DNA from: Prorocentrum cordatum
Taxonomy: Eukaryota; Sar; Dinophyceae; Prorocentrales; Prorocentraceae
Direction: 5' to 3'
NCBI GenBank assembly: GCA_963575745.1
Contig: CAUYUJ010020571.1
Span: 480,882-544,881 of the forward strand
DNA: 64,000 bases
Both the position numbers and the translations under genes were made by a program. A model generated the notes under the pieces. The model had not been told where the DNA came from. It was given only the letters and a program-made list of their open reading frames with translations, and did not search any database. Positions 41,781 to 53,599 of the stretch are shown piece after piece. The first letter of the stretch is position 1. The number at the start of each line of letters is the position of its first letter.

Positions 41781-41889
41781 GGAGCCCGCGTGGACGATGC
41801 CGCCAGTGGCGGCTGCCCAGCAGTGCGGGGGGCGGGGCGGCGCCCCCCGATTAGACGTGAGCGGAGCGCTCGACGTCGCACGTGCTCCT

Positions 41890-42290
41890 TCCCATCGACA
41901 GTGTCCTCCAGTGGAGGGCGTTTCGGGGCGGAGCCCCCGCGGAATATCTCTTTCTTCTTGTGAAGGAAATTTAGGGATCTTCAGGCGGCTGAGTCACAGT
42001 CCACGTCGCCCTCCCGTCGAGAACTTTCGGGACTAAGATCCCGCAGAGAGACAATTCGCGGTTCTCTTCAGCCTCCGGTGGAGGCATGTTTTTTGAACCT
42101 CCGGTGGAGGACCCTTCGGGGTGAAGATCCTGCTATGATCCCATCCGCGGATCACATCTGCATCCGGATGAGGTTTGTGTTTTCTGCGTGTGCCCGCCCA
42201 CCGTGTGGGCGGGCGAAGTACAGGAAGGATGAGGAGGGGAAATCAGTATCTTAGCAGTGTTGAAGATCACTGCTGCCACATCCACCCACC
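41890..42290. other. Hairpin-rich non-coding segment after the CCHC ORF
   Basis: CCTCC(A/G)GTGGAGG occurs three times (about 41902, 42071, 42101). GCCCGCCCAC-CGT-GTGGGCGGGC (about 42190-42212) is a perfect 10-bp stem with a 3-nt loop. AGCAGTG...CACTGCT (42254-42275) is a further stem. It may be the structured 3' region of a retroelement; no function is known. Confidence 0.5.
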
Positions 42291-42799
42291 TCCCTTCCCG
42301 ACGCCACTTTCTGCTACAAGCCCTCCCGACGTAAGGACGGAGGGAGGGCTTAGCTGCTTAGCTTGTTGTGGCTTGCCCACAGCAGGGCACGACCGCCTGT
42401 GGTGAAACAGCTCATCACATCGACACTTCTAATGGGCCACATCCCGCAGTGATCATAACGTTTTGTGAGGATATACGAACGAGAAAACGTTGCTGTAACA
42501 TCTTTGATGCACCTTGGGCTTGCATTAGTCCTCCTCCTGTTCCTCCGTCGTGCGCCGCGGAACCACCTTGGCCGCGGCCCGCCGCCACTGGGGCACTGAC
42601 GGCAGGACGAGAACAAACTCACGGTCGATCGCAGCGACAAGGAGGGAAGGCTGGGGGCCGCCCGGGAGGAGGGGGGAGGGGCGTGGAGAGAACGGTGGAG
42701 GCCAAGGCGAAGCAGGAAAGGGCGGAAAACGGTGGAGAATGCAGGAGGGAGCGGCCGAGGCAGGGAGAGACTGCGTGGAGGGAGCGGGGCGGGGGGTAG

Positions 42800-43165
42800 G
42801 AGGAGGAAGAGGAGGAGGAGGAGGAGGAGGAGGACGAGGAGGAGGAGGAGGAGGAGGAGGAGGAGGAGGAGGAGGAGAAAGAGGAGGAGGAGGAGGAGGA
42901 GGAGGAGGAGGAGGAGGGAGCAGGAGGAGAGGAGGAGGAGGAGGAGGAACACGAGGACGAGGACGAGGACGAAAACGAGGAGGACGAGGGAGAGGGACGG
43001 GGGGCAGGGGTGCGGGGAGGGAGAAGGACGAGGGAGAGGGACGGGGGAAAGGGACGGGCAGGAGGCAGGGAGGGGTGCAGAAAGGGAGGGGGACGGGAGG
43101 GAGAGGGACGGGGGGGGAAGGGTGCGGGGAGGGAGGAGGGACGGGGAGCAGCAGATTTCTACGCT
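42800..43165. repeat. GGA and GGGACGGG purine tract
   Basis: (GGA)n at 42800-42950, then GGGACGGGAGGGAGA-type units. Long frames on both strands are artefacts. Confidence 0.9.
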
Positions 43166-43539
43166 CGAGGAGCACGAGCAGCAGGAGGCTTAGCTGCCAT
43201 GGTGCGCCCGCCTTGAGGCGCAGCACGCACCGTGTTTCACGCGTCCGTGACGATACGCTGCGCGCTGGCTCCGCGTATTGGCCTACGTTTTGGCGAACGC
43301 ATCACGTCCGGCCTACGTTTTCAATCCACGTGAGCTCCGTATCAATCTGCTGCGCGTTGTGTGTTGCGTAGGGGGGCAGTTGTGGCAGGAGGAGCAGGCC
43401 GAGGAGGAGCCGAGGCGGCGACGGGGCCCCCGGGTGCCGTCGAGGGGCTCGTCGCCGGGATGTCACGTCTGGAAGGTGCACACCGCGTCACGGGGCGCAC
43501 GGCGGGACAGATGCGTTGCGTCCTTCTCGCGGGACGTGT

Positions 43540-44060
43540 CTGGGGGGTCTTTGGCGGCCTTTTGGAAGCCGTATTGGCTTGGCATCGCTCGGACGTGTGC
43601 AGTCTTCTCGGCGTGGACCATCGAGGAGCATCCTGGAGCATCGAGCAAGAAAACACGCACGATAAAAATGCACGGTGATTGGACGTCCGAGCCATGGCAA
43701 GTGTGCCAGGTTGGGGGTCTCTTTGCGGTCGTTTTGAAGCCGTATTGGGGGCCTGTTGGGCCTCCTTCGGCCATCTCAAGCCCCTTCGGCCCGTCTTGGG
43801 GGTCTGTTCGGGCATTTGTTGAGGGCCTTCGGGACAGCTTTGGGCGCTGCGAGGACCGAAGACAGTTAGCTAAAGCGTACAAGACATGTGGAAAGGCTAT
43901 TGCTTTTGCCTCTCGGGTGTCCTCTTAGAAAATCTTCGGGTCGATTTAGGAGCCTCCTGGGCCGTCTTGGTGCCATGTTGGAGCCATCGTATGCCGCGTT
44001 TGACATATTTGGGAGGTCTCTTCGGGCCGTTCTGGGGCAACATTTGGCAGTCTTGCAGCT
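43540..44060. repeat. Loose GGCC(G/T)TTTTGAAGCCGTATTGG repeats
   Basis: GTCTTTGGCGGCCTTTTGGAAG and CTCTTTGCGGTCGTTTTGAA are repeated, with further GGGCCGTTCTGGGG and GGGCCTTCGGG units. 43585-43690 matches both flanks of the composite element at 47.76-49.85 kb and acts as its unoccupied site. Confidence 0.55.
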
Positions 44061-44289
44061 TCTGAAGGAGAGTTTTTGGCGCAGAAAAGGAGGTTGGTGA
44101 AAAGGTTGGCAGATGCGGCGCGGCCTTTCAGAGGGAATTTAGAGACGGATGGACGTTGATATTGGGCTCACATTACATGTGCCCTCCGCGAGTGAGAAGT
44201 AGACGCGTTACAACTTCAGTCTTGGAGGCTACGCCGAACGAAGGCCCCTGGCCTGCTCTTGCGTCGCAGTCTGGCCGTGGGCCTCTTCA

Positions 44290-45235
44290 CCCTTCCTCAT
44301 CCATCTCGCCCATCCTCCCGCCCTCCCTCGCCCCCCCTATCCCCCCTCCTATCTCATCCCTCATCCACCTTCTCCCCTCTCTTGATGTTTAGAGCCCGAG
44401 CCCATCTGCGGCATCCTTATGCATCCCTGTGCGCAGGAGGTGTTGCCCAAGAAATAAGCAAACACAATGTGTAAGCGCAGCGCTAGAAAGAATAGTGAAG
44501 CTGTCCCCCCTCCCCCTCCCCCTCCACCTTCTCTCCACCTCCTCCCCCCCTCGCCATCCTCTTCATCCTTCCCACATCCTGGTCTCCTCTTTCTCGTCCT
44601 CAGCCGCATCCACCTCTTCCGCCTTCTCATCCTCTCTCTTTCTTGTTTCCCTGACCACCCTTCCTCTTAACAGCGGAACGCGTACACATATTGCAGAACC
44701 TGTTGTGCAGCCACCCTTTATGTCTGTATTCCCTTCCTCATCCCTCCCCCTTCTACCCCTCGCCTCCCCATCCTGCACCTCTCCGCCGACGCCTCTCCCT
44801 GCGTGACCCTCACCCTTCCCTCCCCTCCTCTCCCCTTCGTCATCCTCCTCCCACTCCTTCCATGTTCATCCTGCTCCTCGTCCCCCTACTGTTTCGCCAG
44901 AGCACCTGGCTGGGGGTTGGAAACACCCTGGCGAACAGCAACGCAAGAACCGTGGTGGACCTCAAGTGAAGTTATGAATTCAGCCAGTTTAAGAGGCTAC
45001 GTCCTCACGCACTTTGCCACAACGGACACGGGCGCGCGCGCCTCTCCGCACGTGCCAGGACCCGCGCCTCGCTCTCTCGACCTCACTCATTTATCCCTCC
45101 TCTTCCACATTCCCTCGTCACTTCTGCTCCTCACAGTTCAGGCCCCTCCTCTTCAGTCCCCTCCTTCCCTCCCCCTCCTGGTCCCTTAGTCGCGTATCCT
45201 GCTCGAGCCTGCTTCGACCTACGCGACCCTTAGGA
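44290..45235. other. C/T-rich stretch, no gene
   Basis: CCTCCC- and CCTCAT-rich pyrimidine sequence with a Ser/Pro/Leu-rich frame. No domain. Confidence 0.5.
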
Positions 45236-45237
45236 CA

Positions 45238-45428
<191 letters not shown>

Positions 45429-46505
45429 CACACACGTGCATCCCTGGCCCAGCAGATGGCTCTGCCAAAGCGATGGTTCGCGGAGGTGCGTGCTGCCTTC
45501 ATGAGCGCGTTGTCAGGACGAAAGGGCACCATCTCTACATCGATTGCCTCGTCGGCGAGAGCGTCGAGGCAGTGTCGACCTCGCCCTTCCTTAAACATGC
45601 GTTCGAGAGAATTCAAAGTGTCATATCTAGCTAGCCCCGCGCTTGTGCGACAGCTGATCGGGTATGGCAAACATCCTGCGCGTAGTCTACCTTGCTCCTG
45701 TGGACCGAGCCCCGTGGACTGGCGGTGGCAGAATGCAGAGCGCAGTTCCGCCGCCCCCATTTCACTTTGCACCAGCACATGTATTACTCTCATGTTCTCG
45801 CCCTCGTCATCCGTATTCCTCTGTCATTCTATCCCCCTCATCCCCCTCTTCCCTCCGCTCTCGACAATCAGACCCATCACTATTGGTCCATACGCTTCTA
45901 GTCATCCTGTCCCTCATCAATTGCCATCTACTTTGCATGTGCCCCCCCCTCTTTTTTTTTTTTCTCTCTCTCTCTCTCTCGTTTTCTCCTCTCCCCCCCC
46001 TCCTCGTGGTCATTCTCCCCCTCGTCGTAATCCACCTCCTCCCCTCCTCCGCCTCATCCGAGATCTCCTCCTCCTCCTTTTCCTCTCCATCCTCACCCCG
46101 ATCTTGCCGGTGGAGAGTCGTCAGAGGACACGAAACAAGCATTCATCTCCTGAAATCGGCAAGGAAGAAGACGTGCGCAAGCGGGGGCAGGAAGACGACG
46201 GAGAGTAGTCCACATTGCAGGTGCCTGTTTCACAGGCCCTTCCGTGAGGGGCATGGTGTATCTTGCCTGGCTCACCCCGCCTCCTTTTCCTCCGTTCTCC
46301 CTTACGGTCGGGAACTTTTGCTCAGCGTATCGGTCCTTCGGTTCTGGCCCACCATGCTTCGTTACGACACGCTAACCACGTCCTGGCCCCCGAAAGTGTC
46401 CCGAGCCTTTCCAAGCATCCCGCCCCGCGGAGTGGAGCCACACTCTATCCGGTTGCAGGGCATTGCGTATTGCCGGGGCCGCCGCCGAGATACGCTGAGC
46501 AACAG
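45429..46505. other. Pyrimidine-rich stretch, no gene
   Basis: Contains a CT tract at 45950-45985. Overlapping frames lack recognisable domains. Confidence 0.4.
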
Positions 46506-46507
46506 TT

Positions 46508-46765
46508 CCTGACCGTATCCCCTCCTCCCTCCTCCTCCTCCTCCTCCTCCTCCTCCTCCTCCTCCTCCTTCCTCCTCTCCTCCCTCCTCCTCCTCCTCCT
46601 CCTCCTCCTCCTCCTCCTCCTCCTCCTCCTCCCCTCTCCCTCCTCCTCCTCCTCCTCCTCCTCCTCCTCCTCTTCCTCCTCTTTCTCCTCCTCCTCCTCC
46701 CTCTTCCTCCTCCTCCCTCTTCCTCCTCCTCCTCCTCCTTCTCTTTCTCATCCCCCTCCTTCCTT
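46508..46765. repeat. TCC tract
   Basis: (TCC)n with TTCC and CCCTCT interruptions over about 255 bp. Produces Ser, Leu, Arg or Gly runs in the six frames. Confidence 0.95.
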
Positions 46766-47750
46766 TCATCCTTCGATCCTCCCACGCGTCCCAGCCCGAA
46801 TCCCGGCCCCAGGCCTGCCGCGCTTGGTCGGGCCAGCCCAGACAGCGCGTCGAGCAGCCAGGCCATGCTGCCGCCCACCGCCGCTCCGCGCCTCGTCGCC
46901 GTCGAACAGCGGGCGAGTGGTGGCCTTCGGGCTGGATCGTGGATCTGCTTGGGGAACACCTTGTTTGCCTCAATGTCTGGATCGAAACGGGTCGTGCCTA
47001 CCCTGGGCAGAGCGTATTTCTCTCCTCTTCCTCCCCGTGCTCCGTCTTCGCCTCGCTCGCTCGCTTCCCCCGCTCCGCCTCCGCATCGCCCAGGAGATCT
47101 GCATAATCTCTGGGCGGGCAGGGGCGTGCGCCTTGGCCTGGTTCCTGCATAAGTCTTGCGCTTCTGCAGCGCGGAACTTGCCTTGCCTTTTGTGCTGCTT
47201 GCCCGGCTCACTCTGTACAGCCGTTTCGATCTTGGCCAGCGCGCTGGATACGTCGAGCGCGATTCTCAGCTCGGTGTGGGCCATTATCGCGGGCTTGAGT
47301 TGACCTCCAAGTTGAACGATGCATCTGCAGTCTCTTCTTCGCCCCTCTCTTTCGCAGCGTGTCTCTTTGGAGTCAACGACTTTCTCGGAATCGAGGTTCG
47401 AGGCGTTCGGGCGTTTCCGTCGGTTCTCAGCGGTTTTCTAGCCTCGGTGTGCCTTCCAGCAGCTGCGCCTCGCTGAGGGCGTTCGTTCTGGGGGTATCTG
47501 AACCGTCCCAGACGACCACCAGAAACCAGACGCACGAGCCGAAAACTACAGGGCATCGACGCTGGGGTGGGCCTGCCCAAAACCGAGGGAGCGCAGGCAT
47601 GAGTGAAGGCGGGTGGATTGGCGACGGGCCCCACCTTCTGACAGAACCAGCGCGCTCCGTCGCCAAATCAGGCGCGCACTGGCCTCGTGCCTCGGAGGAA
47701 CTTCTTCCCTGGTCCGTCGGTCTGGCCTTGGCATCGCTCGGACGTGTGCA
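46766..47750. other. No recognisable gene
   Basis: GC-rich unique sequence with overlapping frames. A minus-strand frame (46970-47284) contains a charged helical stretch but no family signature. The last ~25 bp (GGCATCGCTCGGACGTGTGCA) is the left flank of the composite element and matches 43588-43608. Confidence 0.35.
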
Positions 47751-47755
47751 TTTTC

Positions 47756-49853
47756 ACCTAACAGCGAAGACTGACAGGCTTCCAGTAGTGTCAAAAGAGA
47801 ACATCTTGACTCCCCAGGGGGGTCTGGGCGGGTGCCGGGGAGAAGCCGCGGAAGTCGTTTTAAGCAAACAGTTACACACTTCGTGGTCTTCGAGGTCCCA
47901 GAACTCCATTCCTGGGCATGATTTTGAATGCCCGGAGCCAACTGTAGGCCACTTCGTGGTCTTCGAATTCCCAGAACTCCATTCTTGGGCATGATTTTGA
48001 ATGCCCGGAGCCAACTGTAGGCCACTTCGTGGTCTTCGAGTTCCCAGAACTCCATTCCTGGGCATGATTTTGAATGCTCCGGAGCCAACTGTAGGCCACT
48101 TCGTGGTCTTCGAGTTCCCAGAACTCCATTCCTGGGCATGATTTTGAATGCCCGGAGCCAACTGTAGGCCACTCGTGTTCTTCGAGTTCCCAGAACTCCA
48201 TTCCCGGGCCACATTTTGAATGCTGAGGCAGGCTGATGCTGAGGCTGAGGCAGGCTGAGGCTGAGGCAGGCTGAGGCTGAGGCCGAGGCTGAAGGCAGAC
48301 TGAGGCTGAGGCTGAAGCAGGCTGAGGCTGAGGCTGAGGGCTGAGGCTGAGGCTGAGGCTGATGCTGAGGCAGGCTGAGGCTGAGGCTGAGGCTGATGCA
48401 GGCTGAGGCTGAGGCTGAGGCTGATGCAGGCTGAGGCTGAGGCTGAAGCAGGCTGAGGCTGAGGCTGAGGCAGGCTGAGGCTGAGGCTGAAGCAGGCTGA
48501 GGCTGAGGCTGAGGCAGGCTGAGGCTGAGGCTGAGGCAGGCTGAGGCTGAGGCTGAGGCTGATGCAGGCTGAGGCTGAGGCAGGCTGAGGCTGAGGCCGA
48601 GGCTGAAGGCAGACTGAGGCTGAGGCTGAAGCAGCTGAGGCTGAGGCTGAGGCTGAGGCTGAGGCAGGCTGAGGCTGAGGCTGAGGCAGGCTGATGCTGA
48701 GGCAGGCTGAGGCTGAGGCTGAGGCTGATGCAGGCTGAGGCTGAGGCAGGCTGAGGCTGAGGCTGAGGCTGAGGCAGGCTGAAGGCAGACTGAGGCTGAG
48801 GCTGAAGCAGGCTGAGGCTGAGGCTGAGGCAGGCTGAGGCTGAGGCTGAGGCAGGCTGAGGCTGAGGCAGGCTGAGGCTGAGGCTGAGGCTGATGCAGGC
48901 TGAGGCTGAGGCAGGCTGAGGCTGAGGCCGAGGCCGACGGCAGACTGAGGCTGAGGCTGAAGCAGGCTGAGGCTGAGGCAGAGGCAGGCTGAGGCTGAGG
49001 CTGAGGCAGGCTGATGCTGAGGCAGGCTGAGGCTGAGGCTGAGGCTGAGGCTGAGGCTGCAGGCTGAGGCTGAGGCAGGCTGAGGCTGAGGCCGAGGCTG
49101 AAGGCAGACTGAGGCTGAGGCTGAAGCAGGCTGAGGCTGAGGCTGAGGCAGGCTGAGGCTGAGGCTGAGGCAGGCTGATGCTGAGGCAGGCTGAGGCTGA
49201 GTCTGAGGCTGAGGCAGGCTGAGGCTGAGGCAGGCTGAGGCTGAGGCTGAGGCTGCAGGCAGACTGAGGCTGAGGCTGAACAGGCTGAGGCTGAGGCTGA
49301 AGCAGGCTGAGGCTGAGGCTGAGGCTGAGGCAGGCTGATGCTGAGGCAGGCTGAGGCTGAGGCTGAGGCTGATGCAGGCTGAGGCTGAGGCAGGCTGAGG
49401 CTGAGGCTGAGGCCGAGGCTGAAGGCAGACTGAGGCTGAGGCTGAAGCAGGCTGAGGCTGAGGCTGAGGCAGGCTGAGGCTGAGGCTGAGGCAGGCTGAG
49501 GCTGAGGCAGGCTGAGGCTGAGGCTGAGGCTGAGGCTGAGGCTGAGGCAGGCTGAGGCTGAGGCTGAGGCGAGGCTGAAGGCAGACTGAGGCTGAGGCTG
49601 ATGCAGGCTGAGGCTGAGGCTGAGGCTGAGGCTGAGGCAGGCTGAGGCTGAGGCAGGCTGAGGCTGAGGCTGAGGCAGGCTGAGACTGAGGCTGTGACTG
49701 CGACTGCCGTTGCCACTGCGACTGTCATCGCGAATGCGACTACGGCTGCGAGAACAGCACAATTCTACAACTGGATTCTCATCTGAATATTAAGGGGAAT
49801 GCTTCAAGATATGCTCCTACTCATCGCTGTTAGGTTGCTTTGCCGGGATAATT
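47756..49853. mobile_element. Composite minisatellite element, copy 2
   Basis: ACCTAACAGCGA (47756-47767) and its exact inverse TCGCTGTTAGGT (49824-49835) form perfect 12-bp inverted repeats near the ends. The conserved right border continues TGCTTTGCCGGGATAATT. Interior: about 4.7 73-bp units (47876-48221), GAGGCT hexamer array (48222-49690), then the same 3' block as copy 1 (GTGACTGCGACTGCCGTTGC...). Flanks join into one sequence at 43588-43690, which lacks the element. This is good evidence that the whole unit was inserted. The minus-strand Ser/Leu/Pro/Gln frames of 600-700 codons are not genes. Confidence 0.8.
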
Positions 49854-50130
49854 CCTTCGGTGAGGACCATCGAGGAGCACCCTTGATCATTTGGCGAAAA
49901 AACCAGGCACGAAACCGAAAAAAACACAGGGAATGGACGTCCGAGCGATGGCCAGTGGCGCCCACGCGCCAGATTCCCGGATCCGTAGCTCATGTTGGCG
50001 TGTGCCCAAGTACGGGCCTGGCCGATAGCATGTGGAAGACACATGGGAGCATAGCGATGGAGCAGGAGGATGAGAGGAGGACGGAGAGAGGGAGGACGAG
50101 GAGGAGGAGGAGGAGGAGGAGGACCAGAGT
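49854..50130. other. Right flank of composite element and GGA tract
   Basis: 49854-49950 matches 43615-43690 (GACCATCGAGGAGCA..., GGACGTCCGAGC). 50060-50125 is a GAGG/GGA tract. Confidence 0.6.
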
Positions 50131-50511
50131 ATGCCCAAGATGTCTCTAACGGTGGTGCAGTACACCCTCTTTGGCCCTGGCCCCTTCCCGGTAAGTACAG
50201 TTAACACGCATAGTAAGGATGGGCAGCCTTCCCAAGGGTACCCTTGCATCCCTGCCTTCTCGGCCCATCCTTGGCCGCTTTCGTTGGCCGCGGCCCGCTC
50301 GAAAAGCTTCGAGATGGGCGTCCAAGGCCCTTGCATCCTTATCGCGCCTCCTTCCTATACGGGCTGACTGTACCTGCGAGCACGACGCTCCACTGCGGGA
50401 GGCCCCCCCCCCCCTCGAGAGGCGAGAGCGCCCAGCGTGGCCGCAGATCAGGCCGGAGCCCCGCCTTCGAGCTACAGGGGATGCGACGAGGTGCGCCCAC
50501 CAAGCTCAAGG

Positions 50512-50705
50512 ATGTTCGGTATCGTTCATCCGATCCCCATCCCCATCCCCGTCCCCTTCGAGACCCCCACCAAATTGCCCCCCCAGCTGGGGATACGCCC
50601 CTCGAATCCCGAAGGGAACGGCCTATATCCCCACCTAGGGGGGTGAATCGGCCAGTGGGGCCCATGCCACGCCGCTGGGGATGGGGATCGGATAGAAGAT
50701 ACTCA
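50512..50705. repeat. Inverted repeat with 18-bp perfect arms
   Basis: ATCCGATCCCCATCCCCA (50528-50545) and its exact inverse (50676-50693). Imperfect pairing extends outward by about 15 bp (GTTCGGTATCGTTC versus GAAGATACTCAGAC). Possibly a MITE; no target-site duplication identified. Confidence 0.6.
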
Positions 50706-50964
50706 GACGTTTCCAGCGACAGCCCCACTTAGGGAAGACAATATCGTTCTACGTACACACATGAACGAGGTGCACAGTTCCACACTTCTGGCCATAAGCC
50801 CGGTAGCGTCTCAATACCGAGCCCCGCTTCGTGGTGGAATAGAGCTTGCGGCACGGTTGTCTGAATGTTGCCCTGCGATGGTGTCCCCCGACCTGTCTTT
50901 CAGAAGGCACACTTGTTCTATCGTGTTGTCCTGCCCGTGCGTCTTCTCATCCATGGCCGTTTTG

Positions 50965-52694
50965 CGCTCAAGGCTGTACGTACGTGCAGGCAGAGGGCGA
51001 GCTCTTCTTTTCAAGCTTGCACCCTCCGGTCCCCTGCGGCAGGGAGGCCAACTCGGGATTCGTCAGCATGGCGGCCGATCCCATCGGCCCCAGCCCGCAA
51101 GAACTGGCGCAGCTCACCCACCACGCTCGAGCCCATCCACGACGGGGCGGGCGTGGACCCAGCACACCAGGCGACCTTCTTGGCGCAGCTCAGCGCCCAG
51201 TCGGACGCACGCCCGGTTGTGTTGGGCGGCCTGCCCGCGGAGGCCTTCAATTCCCTCGTCTAAGCATGGAAGCCCGACGGCACGAACCTGCCGAGGCCTG
51301 CTACAAAGTGCTCGCGCGCCTGGCGTGGCACGCAGCGCGGGTCACAGTCGGTGCGGGGCTTGCGGTTGCCGCCCAGGGGGCCGAAGCTGCGGCGCAACTC
51401 CAGGAGTCGCAGGAGCGCCTCGCGACGGCCCAGGCGGTGGTTGAGACAGCAGCACGGTTCGCCGCAGGCGCCGTGATTTCGCCACAGCGGCCCGCCGCAG
51501 AGGCCGCTGCGCAGCTGGGGCAGACACCAGGTGAATTGGTCTCTGGTAGAGACGTCGAGATCAAGGAGTGCGCGAATGCTCTCTCCACAGACGTGGCCGC
51601 ATTTATTTCACAAGAGGAAGTCGACCAACACTCGCGGAATGTCAGGGCTCAGCTTGGCACTCGCCTCGAGCTGGAGCACTCATGCACGATCGAGCAGCCC
51701 AAAGCGCTGAAGCACGTGCTGAGGGGCACCGCATTCGACGTGGACCTCGCGCTCTTCGGGCCTAGCCGCAACCGCGTGGAGAAGCAATTCAAAGCGCGGG
51801 GCCACGCCATGCAGGCAGAGGGCCGCGCCCGGTTGTCTGAAGTGCGCGGTCCGCCTTCGTTTGGCGATTGGGGGGCGTGCGTGGTGGTCGTTCGCAACGG
51901 CATGCTCGGTTTCGAAGCGGACAGCCTCGGGGCCTTCGTACTGCAAGTGCCACGTCACGCTCGGTGACAGCATGTGGTGCTTCATCTATCAGTGCGACGT
52001 CAGGTGCAGGCAGGAGCTGATTTCGCTTACCCTGTGCGAGACGAAGGAGAAGCTCGCCTCCATCCGCGAACCTGTTGCGGCCTCCGCTTCGGCCGAGGGC
52101 CCCGCGTTCCTGGCGCCGACAGCCGAGGGCATCTCGAGGGCGATCAGCATCCCGGGCGTCGGCGCTGAGTCACCGTGGGATTAGTTTTCCATCCTGCAGG
52201 CAGTACAATCGGCGGACAAGTGGAATAACCAGCTCGAGAGACAGGCAAAAGCCGCCATGCTGCATCTGGTAAGCTTGGCGGACACGCTCGGGCCAGACTC
52301 CCCGGTCGCCGCGCGCGGGGAGATCTCTGCGTCTCGTGCTCGCGAGGCGCTGTGGCAGGCGCCCGCTCTTTCGCAGGGGCGAGCCGCCGCGCGCGCCGAC
52401 TTGCCTGCGCCCCCGGTCTTGCCTGGCGCGAGGTGCTCCCGGGAGGGCAACGCGACCGCCCCCCCCCACCCCTTCCCGGCGAAGCGCGCCAGGGGTCGCG
52501 CGCGCGCCGAGTCGTCCTGCGGGCAGCAGCGAGTTCTGCTTACCCCCGCTTGTCTGGTCACGGCTTGCGGGGCGGGGGCCCCATTACTCACGCGCCGCGT
52601 GCGTTCTCGAGGTGACGGGGTGGGGGCGAGGAGCCAACGTGCCGGTCGCTTCCAGAATGCCCGAAGCCAGGGGGTGGGACTCTTTGTTTGTTAA
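50965..52694 (+). pseudogene. Retroelement gag-like sequence
   Basis: Three plus frames follow one another. The first has DPAHQATFLAQLSAQSDARP then VVLGGLPAEAFNSLV, stop, AWKPDGTNLPRPA (51145-51300). The second has a helical region AAQLQESQERLATAQAVVET and VDQHSRNVRAQLGTRLELEH (51270-51967). The third reads CDVRCRQELISLTLCETKEK and, after TAG at about 52182, QAVQSADKWNNQLERQAKAA MLHL (to 52694). The 'VLxGLPxEAFxxLvxAWxP' block resembles the N-terminus of gag-like ORFs of dinoflagellate retroelements; the rest is unassigned. Frameshifts and stops mark it as a relic. It could belong with the polymerase block downstream. Confidence 0.4.
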
Positions 52695-52699
52695 CCTAA

Positions 52700-52800
52700 A
52701 TAAATGCCGATAGATGCGTGTCGCGTGGCCGATAGATGCCGATAGATAAGCCGAAGTCCCGGTCGCGTGGCCGATGGATGCCGATAGTCGGCTTGCCAGC
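52700..52800. repeat. CCGATAGATGC short tandem repeat
   Basis: GCCGATAGATGC occurs four or five times with a GTCGCGTGG spacer. Confidence 0.75.
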
Positions 52801-52855
52801 GGGGCTCAATGCCGACGGGCTGGCATCCCCCAAGAATGTCGGGGTGGCAAAACAG

Positions 52856-53036
52856 GGGGGGGGGGGGGATGACTAGGGGGGGGGGGTCATGGCGGGGGCT
52901 ATGATATTTCCCCAGATTTCAGGGCGCCTCTTCTTATTTCATTACGTCCCTGGCACCCCCAAAGGCCGCGCACATGCCGCCGGTCATGATTAGCACCCCC
53001 GCCTCTTGGACACCCCCCTCTTGGCCGCTCCCGAAT
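52856..53036 (+). repeat. Orphan fragment of the 1.17-kb array unit
   Basis: GGTCATGGCGGGGGC, TTCCCCAGATTTC, GGCGCCTCTTCTT, GCGCACATGCCGCCGGTCAT and CTTGGACACCCCCCTCTTGG appear in the same order as at each unit start of the array at 58.45-62 kb, with about 90% similarity. It lies 5.4 kb upstream of the array and is cut off at about 53036. Confidence 0.8.
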
Positions 53037-53599
53037 CTGCTGGATCAGCCCTTCGAGCCGACGGCATGGCGCACATGCCGGCAGGCCCCACTTCCGGGGC
53101 CCCGGCCGACAAGGGCCAGGGGAGGGGTGCCCAGCGCGGGCCCGAGGGTGCGCCGCGCCAGCCTGTGTCACTGGCCGGCGACCAGGAGTTCCAAGAACTG
53201 GGTCGCGGACAATTGGCATGGCGATTGGCCCACTCGCAAGGCATTCGACGACAATCGTGGTTGCGCATCCCCGTGCCCGGCCGGGAGCTGCCACGGCTGC
53301 CACGTCGTCCTCGAGCGCGCCAAGCAGGCGCGCGGGAGCAACGAGCACGGCCGCGCGGACCACAAACCAGAGGTCCACGGGAAGCCAGCGACGAGGTCGC
53401 GACTATCTTCGGCCTCATCTGTCCCTCCTTGCGCCCGCGGCGTGGGAGGTGATTATGTTCCCGTACATGCGCGCACTTGCGTTTCATTATCTTCGTGGTC
53501 GTCGTCTTCTTCTGCACCTTCTACATGTACACCTCCATCTTCTTCCATTTCCTCGGGGGCGAGGCTGGATTCGCCCACTCGTCGCTGCCTCCGCGACGT

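Noticed and set aside
42525-43371. Pro-rich and Gly/Arg-rich long frames on both strands
   Set aside because: They result from GGA and GGGACGGG purine repeats.
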